Part shown: positions 47,443 through 57,733 of the stretch, in pieces
How positions within the stretch are numbered: position 1 is the first letter of the stretch
How the letters are laid out: every line of letters starts with the position of its first letter
Source: Manihot esculenta
Lineage: Eukaryota; Streptophyta; Magnoliopsida; Malpighiales; Euphorbiaceae
Direction of reading: 5' to 3'
DNA: 64,000 bases
Assembly (NCBI RefSeq): GCF_001659605.2
Contig: NC_035177.2
Location: forward strand, 32,938,136-33,002,135
The notes under the pieces: generated by a model
Databases searched by the model: none
The model's input: the letters and a program-made list of their open reading frames with translations, nothing else
What the model was told of the DNA's origin: nothing
Program-made: the position numbers and the translations under genes

Positions 47443-49074
47443 ATGAGAGGAACTCGTAGATCTGCGAGATTGACTGGAGCTCCGCCAGAGAATGAGGGCA
47501 TGGATGCCCATTCCCCTACTCTGCAGAGAGCAAGATCTTGTAGGACAATCAGGGAAAGTACATCAAGGGACCCTAGAAGGTCTTTTGATGCAGGTCGGAG
47601 GAGATTAGTTTATGAAGGTATGTCAGCGGATGTGATGGAAACAGAGGAGGATAACCAGAGAAGAGATAGTAGTTTGGGCATGAGTATGTCAGTAGAGGAT
47701 ATGGGAGAGTCCCAAGGAGGCACTCAGGCCTCGGGCTTTGTTCCACCACAGTATCCACCCTACCCGCAAGGGCCAGGGTATCCGATGGGAGGTACATCGG
47801 ATTTCTTTAGCCATAACCCATATCCCACCTTTATGCCCTATCCTCCCTTTTACCCACAGTACCCCATGTTTCCATCCTCACCCTTTTTCCCAGGTCCAGC
47901 AAACCCTAACCCAGGGGATGCTACACCTCCTCCTCCACCAGCAGAACCAATAGTCCCTGATGTCCGGATACCCAAACCTGGTTCATCAGTTGGGGGTAAA
48001 GTAAAGATGACAGATTACCTCAAGTTGGATGCCTCCAAGTTCGAAGCAGGCGATGACCCCTTTGAGTACCTCAGAACGGTAAAGATGATAACAGATGAGC
48101 TAGGAGCAAGTGACAGTAGAGCCATTCAGATGGCAGGGTTCACATTGAAATGCAAGAAGGCAAGGGAGTGGTTCAAAAACTATGTGGACCCAAGGTTGGA
48201 GAGCTTATCCTGGGAGCAGTTTGCCAATGAGTTTGCAGGATGGGCTTTTCCAGATAGTTCCAGAGAACTTAAGATGATTGAGTTTGAGCAGCTAAGGCAG
48301 ACGGAAGAGATGAGCGTAGAGGAGTTTACGGACAGGTTCCTGGAGCTGTTGCCGTTTGCAGGACAAGGTCTTGACACAGACATGAAGAAGTCTAGGAAAT
48401 ATGTTATGAAGCTTCACTCCAGGTATTCCTCGTTGATTCAAGCAGCAGAAAGGGAGAGTTTCCATGCTATAGTGGATATGGCACGGAAAATGGAGGCTAG
48501 TGCTATCATTTAAGGAACAGTTAAACAGTACGTGGCACAGTCTTCGGGTTCCAAACTCCCGAGGACAAGTGATGTTAATCTCTCCCCTCTGAGCGAGGCT
48601 GTCACAAAAAGTAAGAAGGGAGATAGAGGTCTCAGAAGATCAAAGAAGAACAAGTTCTGGAATCGGATAAAGTCTGGTCTGGGTTTAGGAGGTGGCTCGA
48701 GCTCAGGCACAGAAGTTGCAGAGTGTACGAGGTGCGGTAGGCCGCACAAGGGAGTCTGTCAGTTTGGGACTACGGCATGTTACAGATGCGGCCAGGAGGG
48801 GCACATAGCTCGAGAGTGCCCTAAGGCAGCTTTTATGACACCGTCCCATCAGACAACTCCAGGCAGTATGGCACAGCCATCAGCTCCAGTCATGTTTCAG
48901 GGCAGTGGTAGAGGCGGAGACAGGGGGACAGCCCCTTCTTCAGCAGGTTCCCGTGGGGAAGGTCCATCAGCTCCAGCGCGGATCTTCGCCATGACTCAGC
49001 AGGAGGCTAACACATCGAACCCGATGGGATCAGGTAATCTCACTCTGGTGTGTTCTGGTGTGTATGTTTCATGA
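47443..49074 (+). pseudogene. Gag of element C, one premature stop
   Basis: I take the start at 47443 (MRGTRRSARLTG), eight bases after a TTTCAG acceptor-like site; the frame is open further up to 47377. The frame has a proline/tyrosine-rich linker, the gag core (MTDYLKLDASKFEAGDDPFE) and then TAA at 48511-48513 in place of a CAA seen in element A. Beyond the stop the same frame continues through a basic segment and a CCHC zinc knuckle (CYRCGQEGHIARECP) to 49074. A single base separates it from an open gag. There is no continuation into protease. Confidence 0.88.
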
Positions 49075-51510
49075 ACCCTGATGTTTCTCTTTTCTTTGTT
49101 TGCTTGTGAGCCCTTGTGAGGTTGGGTTGATAGCTTATGGGTTAGAGTATTCCCTTGGGGTCAGTGCACCCAAGTGTGATCCATCTGTGGCAGAGTCAGT
49201 CTGCCGGTATAGTCAGAGTATGTGTTGTGAGTAGATGCCTTCCAGCTGACCTAGCGGTTCTAGATTTGACTGTTTGACGTCATTCTAGGGTTGGATTGGT
49301 TCTTCTACTAGTGGTACTACCTAGTCTGCAGAGACAAGGTAGTCAGGTTCAGAGGTCGGGATGGATCAAAGGTAGTCCTTAGAGGGGACAGAATAGGGAT
49401 ACCTAGAGGTTCAGTATCAACCCTATAGGCTCGTAGGTTGTTCAGGAAAAGTGATCAGGGGTTCTAGCTCTTCAGAGAGAGTATAGCGGTCAGGTCAGAG
49501 AGCCCGCCTCAGTGCCCATTGTTAGAGAGTTTAGATGTTTCCCCAGATGAGTTCCCAGGACTACCACCTGTTAGGGAGATAGAGTTCAAAATAGAAGTAA
49601 TGCATGGAATTGGACCAATCTCTATCCCTCCCCACAGGATGGTATCAACAGAGTTAAAAGAGTTATAAGGATCAGTTGTAAGAGTTGGTAGTTAAGGGTT
49701 CCCATCTGACTGAGCACCTCGCCTTGGGGTGTTCCAGTGTTGTTATGAGGATGAAGGATGGATCCCTAGGACTTTGTGTCGACCACTAGTCGTTGAACAA
49801 AGTCACTACCCAGAATAAGTATTGGTTACCTTGGATCGACGATCTATTTTAAGCCAGCTAGCAGGAGTTACTCGCCTTTCCAAGATAGATCTGAAGTCTA
49901 GGTACCATCAGTTAAGATCAAGGAAGAAGATGTACAGAGAGCAGTGCTTAGAACCAGATATGGGCACTATGAGTTCCTAGGAGTGTCGTTCGGGTTAATG
50001 AACGCCCCTACATCATTCATGGATCTCATAAGCAGAGTTTTAATCGGTTTCTGGATCACTCCGTTATTGTCTTCATTGACGGTACCTCGGTGAGTCCCAG
50101 AAATGCAGAAGAGTATGCCCATTATCTGAAATCAGGATTGCAGATCCTGAGAGAACATGGCTTGGATGCCTAGTTCTCCAATGTGAGTTCTGGTCAAGGA
50201 GCATATCCTTCTTGGGTCATGTGTGTCGGAGAAAGGAAAGTGAAGTAGACCTGAGAAAGTTGAAGTTGTAGCCGACTAGCCCAGGCCCATGGTAATGACA
50301 AAGATTAAGAACTTTTGGGTTGGGCAGGTTACCTAATGGAGGTTCATCTAGAACTTCTCTAGAGTTGCCGCTCCTATGGCCAGATGGATCAAGAAGAACC
50401 AGAGGGTGTGTGGTCTACTCAGAGTGAAGAGGGCTTTGAAAAGCCAAAGGAAATGTTCATGTCAGCACCAGTGGCGGCTCTGTCCGCCAGTGATGGAGAT
50501 TTCACAGTGTCCTGTGATGCGTCCCGTGTGGGACTAGGTTGTGTGTTAATGTAAAGTGGTAGGATGATTGCTTATGCTTCTAGGTAGCTGAAGAAGCATG
50601 AGTTGAATCATCTTACACACGATCCAGAGATGGCAATGGTAATACTTGCACTCAAGATATGGAGGCGATACCTGTATAAGGTATGTGGACAGATCCTTAT
50701 AGATCGAAAGAGCTTGCAATACATCTTGAGTCAAGGGAGAAGAACATGAGGTATAGGAGATGGGTAAAAACTGCGTGGTATTCACGGCTTCAAGGTTCAG
50801 TATATTCGGTTGAGGCAGATATTTCGATAGATGCCCTCAACCGGAAACCACTTGGCAGCTTACCCCATCCCTTAGTACAGTAAGAAGAAGGCCAATAGTC
50901 AGAAGATGAGAAGAATCAGAACTGCTGTGAGTCGGCAGGAGAGTATGAAGTCGTCCGCAAGAGGCATGTAGAGTTTCAGAAGAGAAGAAGAGTTTTTGTC
51001 AGAGTGCGCGGCGGAAGCGTGTTGAGGTTCTTGAGGAAGTTGAGGTTTGCTGGAGGTGTCTCCTAAAGAGAGGGTGATTCGTTATGGGCAGAAAGGTAAA
51101 TCAGCTCTCGGATACATTAGACCCTTTGAAATCCTGCAAAGGATTTGGGAATGCATCCCACAAGTTAGGTTTACCCACTTCAATGGAAGAGATCCATTCA
51201 TTTTTCCATGTTTCCACGATGTATGAGTTCGTGTCGGGTCCGAGTGAGGTTCTTAAAGGAACCAGAGGTGGAGACCATAGAGAATCTCACCTATGTTGAG
51301 CAGCTAGTATGGACTGCAGACACACAAGTCAGAAAGTGTGGAAACAAGGAAATCCCGATGGTGAAAGCCCCTTAGAATCACCTTAAGATGAAAAGTTCAC
51401 CGGGGAGACCGAGAGTTTATACTCCAGCAATGACCGTGTCTCTCTTTTAGAAGAGAGGTTTTTAGGTTTTGCTTGCTTGTTGCTTGCTTGCTTATGTATG
51501 TTAGATGCTA
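49075..51510 (+). pseudogene. Degenerate pol of element C
   Basis: Protease, reverse transcriptase, RNase H and integrase C-terminal scraps are spread over all frames, with the same decayed sites as element A (for example GATCTATTTTAAGCC near 49840-49855). The integrase DDE core is absent: RNase H ending in NRKPLGSLPH is followed within about 60 bp by the post-integrase segment. It cannot encode active enzymes. Confidence 0.82.
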
Positions 51511-51515
51511 TGTTT

Positions 51516-51553
51516 GAACATTCGAGGACGAATGTTCTTAAAGGGGGGAAGAA
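51516..51553 (+). other. Hairpin motif and polypurine tract of element C
   Basis: GAACATTC GAGGAC GAATGTTC (51516-51537) and AAAGGGGGGAAGAA (to 51553), identical to element A. Confidence 0.8.
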
Positions 51554-54500
51554 TGTAATACCCGGCTAGATTCCGGCATCGGAATCCCTACCTTCCGGCG
51601 GAATCTCCGTTGGAATATGGAATTTTGATGATGCCAGAGTCTTCTAGAGGGGTAAAATGTGATTTCTAAAATGATTTTTACTGATTTCATGGTTTTAAAT
51701 GAAAAAGATTTGAGTTTTGAAAAGAAAAGACCAAGGAGGTTTTTGCCAGGTTCGGCTGCCGAAAGTGAAGTTCGGCCGCCGAACATGGGAAGGTTTCGGG
51801 AGTGCTTTTGGCCTCCGAAAGCCTTGTTTGAACAAACCAGGTTCGGCCGCCGAACCTCAAGTTCGGCCGCCGAACCTCAAGTTCGGCCGCCGAACATGGG
51901 GGTGTTTTGCATGCACGTTAGGCCGCCGAAGGAGGTTGGGCTGGCCACCTATAAAAGCCCCTCAGACCGAAAATGGGCGAGATTTCTCCCCATTCTCGAG
52001 CTCAGGTGTGTTCATGTCCTCCTTTGTTCATTTTCATGTTTTCTCTTCATCTCCTTCATATTTTTATGAGTTCCATGGTTGTTTTGAAGAGTTTTCAAGC
52101 TTAGATCAAAGTTTTGGGAGCTTGGAGACCCAAGGAGTAGTTTCCTCCCATCTCCAAGTTAGAGCTCACACAAACCCTCGATCTTCAAGAGGTAAGTGTG
52201 GATCTATGCTTTCCTTTACGTTTCATGAAGTTTTAAGTGAGTTTTAAGATGGTTTTGATGGTTGAGTATGGGTAGATATGCATGTTAGGGTTTATGTGGG
52301 TTTTATGCCCAATGTATGATAATGTATGTTCATGTGATGTTTGTGTTGGGGTTTAGGTAAGTTTTCAAGCCCCTTGAGCATATGGGAGAGAGTATGCATG
52401 ATTGGGAGAGAGTATGTGAGGTTTGGTTTGTTTTGATGGTTTTGGCCTATGTGGGTCATAAACTATCTATGTATGCTTTAGATGTTGTTTTTGGGAGTTT
52501 AAGCTTGTAATACCCGGCTAGACTCTGGTATCGGAATTCCTACCGTCTGGTGGAATCTCGGATGTCGGAGACCTCTAGAAGGGTAGAATCATGTTTTATA
52601 AAATGTTTTAATGTGTTTTAATGGTTTTAAAGTATGAAACTAAATGAGTTTTTCATGAGAAGTCTTTGGAGGAAAACTCAGGTTCGGCCGCCGAAAGGCA
52701 AGTTCGGCCGCCGAACATGCATGCGTTTTGGAGGCACGTTAGGCCCCCGAAAGCATGAGTGAGGGAAGTCCAGGTTCGGCCGCCGAACCTCATGTTCGGC
52801 CGCCGAACATGGCATGCATGCGGAGGCACATTCGGCCCCCGAACGTGGTCTGGCCAGCCACTATAAAAGGGTCCCTTAGCCGAAAACGGGCGAGCTTTTC
52901 CCCATTTTCGGCCAAGGTGAGCTTTCCGCCGCCCCTCACCCATTTTTGATGTTCTTCCTCTAAATCTTTCAAGATTTTCACTTGTTTTCCCTTGGTTTTG
53001 AAGATTTAAGCTTTTGAAACAAGTTTTGGAGCTTTGGGAACTCAGGAGCTCATTTTCGTGGATCTCCAAGTTTAGGTCGTCTCCCTCTCGATCTTCAAGA
53101 GGTAAGAGCCGATCTTAAGCTCCTTATGTGTTTTAAATAAGTTCTATGCAAGATCTATGGGTAGAAATGCATGTTAGGGTATATGTTGAGTTTATGGGTT
53201 TTGATGCTTTGATGAACAATGTAGCTTGTTTTTGTGTGTTTGAAGTGTTGTAGTTGGGGTATATGATAGCTTGAGACCCCTAGGTGTAATGTATGTGAGG
53301 TATGCATGTTTTAGAACTAGTTTTTACATGATTTGAGCTTGGGAGGCAAAAATGCTTAAGGGAGCCAAGTTTCTGCCCTTTTTCAGAAACCAGGTTCGGC
53401 AGCCGAAGGGAGTTTCGGCCGCCGAACATGGCTTGAGAGGCAGCTTTAGGCTGCCGAAGCTTGCCCCCAAAAGTTGGAGTTTCGGCTCTGTCCGAGACTT
53501 TCGGCCGCCGAAGGTGCCGCCGAACATGCATGAGTTTCGCCTCTGTCTGGGAGTTTCGGCCGCCGAACCTGCCTGACTTTCGGCTCTGGAGGGACTTCCG
53601 GCCGCCGAAGGTGCCGCCGAAAGTGCCCTGTCCAGCCTTTTCTTGCATGCTTCCTAGGAGTGTTTTGAGGTGTTTTTAGGAGGTTGTTGGGGGTATGTTT
53701 AGAGTTTTGTTCTTGTTGTTTTGGTGCCTCATTTGAGTCCACCTGTGTAGGTTCGGACCCGAGGAACCGAGACCCCCGGTTGTGAGATAGTCGTTCAGAG
53801 TTCGTTGTTAAAGCTTCAGTCACCAGGTGAGTGGAACACCCCTTAAGTTTTAAAGTAAAGTAAATGAATAAATGAATGAATCATAAAGCATTGCCCATGC
53901 ATCATTATGCCATGCAATATTTCAGGATGTTTGCATTAGAATTCACGAATATGCTGCATTGCATAAATTGATGTTGATGTGGATGGTTGTTGGGTGATCC
54001 ATAGTCCTCTGATGTTATGTTATGATGATATGTTATGGAAGACCAGCGAGGCCCATTCTACGCCCCTGGCATTATGTAAGAGAAAGACCAGCGAGGCCCA
54101 TTCTACGCCCCTGGCATTTTAGAATGTTATGTTATGAAAGAGAAAGACCAGTGAGGCCCATTCTACGCCCCTGGCATTTGGAGATGTTGAGGACTAATGG
54201 TGACAATACCATCCTTTTATGTGATTAGCTGTGATGTGTTGCATTTCATGAAAGCATGAATAAGAAAAAGAAAGAAAAAGTTAAATAATATAATAATTAT
54301 AATAATAATAAAATGAATAATAATATACCTAAAAAATGGAGGAATTAAAGCAAAATGTTTTTTTTAGTTTCTGCTCATTGGGCTTTATAGCTCACCCCCT
54401 CTCCCCTAACCCCAGTCTTGCAGGTGCAGAGTAGATAGAGAAGTCAGCAGAGTAAGAGAAGTTTATGTAATAGCTTAGCTGTGGACATGGTTTGTTGGTA

Positions 54501-56472
54501 ATGTAAAAGTATGAGATGTAATGTAATGTAAGTTGATAATGTGCTTGACTAGAGTCTGTTGAATTCCCTGTACACATGGTCTTGTATGAGATATAATGTT
54601 TTATGACGCCTATGTAATCCAAGCCCATGTTATGTTATGTTACCCCATGGGAGTATTTGATGAGGACTCCAATGAGGGGTTTATGTTATGGTTGTGCATG
54701 CACAGGCTAGGCTTGGCAAAGAAATGTTTGAATGAAAGAAAAGTTTTTAATTTTTTCTGTATGTTGTTGACCATGTATGGGATTAAACAGGTTCACAGGA
54801 TGTATGTTTGGCTTGCTACGGGTTCTGGCGGCCTTAAGCCGACCTGAATCCTAGTGCCGGTAGCGGTCCAGTTTCCGGGTCGTTACAAAGCTTGTTTGAG
54901 CTCCTTTGTGCATGGTTAAGGATGTATGCATGTGGTTGAGAAGTTGGGTGCATGTTTTGGGGTGTATGGAAGGTTTGGGAGGCTTGAAATGCACAAAGGC
55001 TGAGTTCTGGATGAACTCAGGTTCGGCCGCCGAAGGTGGTTTCGGCCGCCGAACCTGCCTGAGGATGCATGGTTTGGCCGCCTAACCTTGCCCCCGAAAG
55101 TTGAGTTTTGGCTTGAAAGCAGACTTTCGGCCGCCGAAGGTAATGTTCGGCCGCCGAAAGTGCCTGACTTTCATCTCTGGAGAGAGGGTTCGGCCGCCGA
55201 AGGTGCCCCCGAACCTGCCTGACTTTCGTCTTTGTATGGGACTTTCGGCCGCCGAAGGTGCCGCCGAAAGTGCCCTGTCCAGCCTTTTCTTGAGTGTTTT
55301 CTATGCATGTTTAAGTGATGCTTTAGGGGGTTTTTGGGTAGTTGTTTATGAGTTGTTTAGAGTATGTTTGGCACCTCACTAGAGTCCACCTGTGTAGGAT
55401 CGGACCCGAGGAACCGAGGTGTTTAGCAGTGTTAGTTGCTTCAGAGTTAGTCCAGAGCTAGCCAAAGGTGAGTGGAACTAACCCTTATGTTTTAAATCAA
55501 ATGTTTTCAGCATGTTCAAGCATGTTCATGCATCATGAATACCATGTTATGCAATAGGTTGTTTGCATTAGGATTCACGAATATGATGCATTGCATAATA
55601 CGATGATAATGATGTGGATGGATACTGGATGATCCTCTAGCCCTCAGTATGTTATGACATGATATGAAATGATATGATATGGCATGTACGATATGATATG
55701 AGATGAGAAGTCCAGGTGTGGCCGTATCGCCCCTGGCATAGAGCATGAGAAGTCCAGGTGTGGCCGTATCGTCCCTGGAATAGAGCATATGAAGTCCAGG
55801 CGTCGCCGCATCGCCCCTGGCATAGAGTATTGTTGACTTGTTATGGTACGAGATTGATATGTAGAGGGCTATTGGTGACAGATTCATCCTTGAGGTGATA
55901 TATTTGTGATGTGACGCATTCCATGATAGCATACGTTAAAATGAACTGTTTTCTTTTATGGTTTCTGCTCACTGGGCTTTTTAGCTCACCCCTCTTCCCT
56001 AACCCCAGGCTTGCAGGGTCAGAGGTAGTTCAGGAAGACGACGAGATACGGTTATGGTTATGGCATGTAATAGAATAGTAGTGGACATGATGTAATGTAA
56101 GGTTATGTATTGATGTAAAAAGTGATGTATTGCATAATGATATTATGTTATATGTTCAGAGTTATAGTATTGTGCTTGGCCCGAGTGGGTAAATCCCTTT
56201 ATACATGAGTTTTATTTCATGTTGATATATGTGTTGGACCGAGTTTGACATAGGGTATGCTGACCCTAGGGGTTCTATGAGTTCAGTCATAGTGCATACA
56301 CAGGTCAAGCTGGGTAAAAGGTAAAGTTTTAAATGTTTTATGGTTATGTTTGATCATGTTTGGGATTATACCAGCTATACAGGATGTATGTTAGGCTTGC
56401 TACGGGTCCCGGCGACCTTAAGTTGACCTGGATCCTAGCGCCGGTAGCAGTCTGGATTTCCGGGTCGTTACA
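51554..56472 (+). mobile_element. LTR type a shared by elements C and D, carrying a nested solo LTR
   Basis: It is the 3' LTR of C and at the same time stands in 5' position to a second primer-binding site and gag. The LTR is 51554-52505 plus 54893-56472, interrupted by the solo LTR 52506-54887. TATAAAA is at 51950-51956; palindromes at 51750-51935 and 55020-55275; array at 55709-55826. Confidence 0.9.
52506..54887 (+). mobile_element. Solo gypsy LTR (type e, 2382 bp) with TSD AAGCT
   Basis: It begins TGTAATACCCGGCTAGACTCTGG and ends CGGGTCGTTACA. AAGCT precedes (52501-52505) and follows (54888-54892), a perfect 5-bp duplication. TATAAAA at 52862-52868; palindromes at 52680-52845 and 53393-53630; three-unit array (core CGAGGCCCATTCTACGCC) at 54040-54180. 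A non-LTR A/T-rich block (AAAGAAAAAGTTAAATAATA) sits inside at about 54262-54360. Confidence 0.95.
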
Positions 56473-56475
56473 GAA

Positions 56476-56487
56476 TGGTATCAGAGC
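56476..56487 (+). other. Primer-binding site of element D
   Basis: TGGTATCAGAGC directly after the LTR end, identical to element C. Confidence 0.88.
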
Positions 56488-56743
56488 CCTAGGTTCACAT
56501 GGTCGGACCTATAGTGTGTCGGGCTCATAGAGGTTATAGTAGGGCAAGCACAATAGGAAGATCATGTCCACTAGGATAGGATATGGAGTCCTGTCTTGTA
56601 TGATGATGTGAAATGCCATGATGATGAGCATGTGCATTAATGCTATGATATGTATGTTATGTATGTGATGCAGGTTCATGTGTTTCCACGTGAACCATAA
56701 GATGCTAATGTTTATGTGCTATGTTATGCTTTCAGAAGTCAAG

Positions 56744-57733
56744 ATGAGAGGAACTCGTCGATCTGCGAGATTGACTGGAGCTCCGCCAGAGAATGAGGGC
56801 ATGGATGCCCATTCCCCTGCTCTGCAGAGAGCAAGATCTTGTAGGACAATCAGGGAAAGTACATCAAGGGACCCTAGAAGGTCTTTTGATGCAGGTCAGA
56901 GGAGATCAGTTCATGACGGTATGTCAGCGGATGTGATGGAAACAGAGGAGGATAACCAGAGAAGAGATAGTAGTTTGGGCATGAGTATGTCAGTAGAGGA
57001 TATGAGAGAGTCCCAAGGAGGCACTCAGGCCTCGGGCTTTGTTCCACCACAGTATCCACCCTACCCGCAAGGGCCAGGGTATCCGATGGGAGGTACATCG
57101 GATTTCTTTAGCCATAACCCATATCCCACCTTTATGCCCTATCCTCCCTTTTACCCACAGTACCCCATGTTTCCATCCTCACCCTTTTTCCCAGGTCCAG
57201 CAAACCCTAACCCAGGGGATGCTACACCTCCTCCTCCACCAGCAGAACCAATAGTCCCTGATGTCCGGATACCCAAACCTGGTTCATCAGTTGGGGGTAA
57301 AGTAAAGATGACAGATTACCTCAAGTTGGATGCCTCCAAGTTCGAAGCAGGCGATGACCCCTTTGAGTACCTCAGAACGGTAAAGATGATAACAGATGAG
57401 CTAGGAGCAAGTGACAGTAGAGCCATTCAGATGGCAGGGTTCACATTGAAATGCAAGAAGGCAAGGGAGTGGTTTAAAAACTATGTGGACCCAAGGTTGG
57501 AGAGCTTATCCTGGGAGCAGTTTGCCAATGAGTTTGCAGGATGGGCTTTTCCAGATAGTTCCAGAGAACTTAAGATGATTGAGTTTGAGCAGCTAAGGCA
57601 GACGGAAGAGATGAGCGTAGAGGAGTTTACGGACAGGTTCCTGGAGCTGTTGCCGTTTGCAGGACAAGGTCTTGACACAGACATGAAGAAGTCTAGGAAA
57701 TATGTTATGAAGCTTCACTCCAGTTTTTATTGA
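56744..57733 (+). pseudogene. Gag of element D, 3' truncated
   Basis: It starts MRGTRRSARLTG and is nearly identical to element C through [12 protein letters not shown], where C continues into RYSSL but D jumps to FY and a stop at 57731-57733. The gag C-terminus, zinc knuckle and most of the protease are deleted. It is otherwise open over 330 codons. Confidence 0.9.

Noticed and set aside
54262..54360. A/T-rich block inside the type e solo LTR as a separate small transposon
   Set aside because: No inverted ends or target duplication could be identified; it may be simple-sequence expansion.
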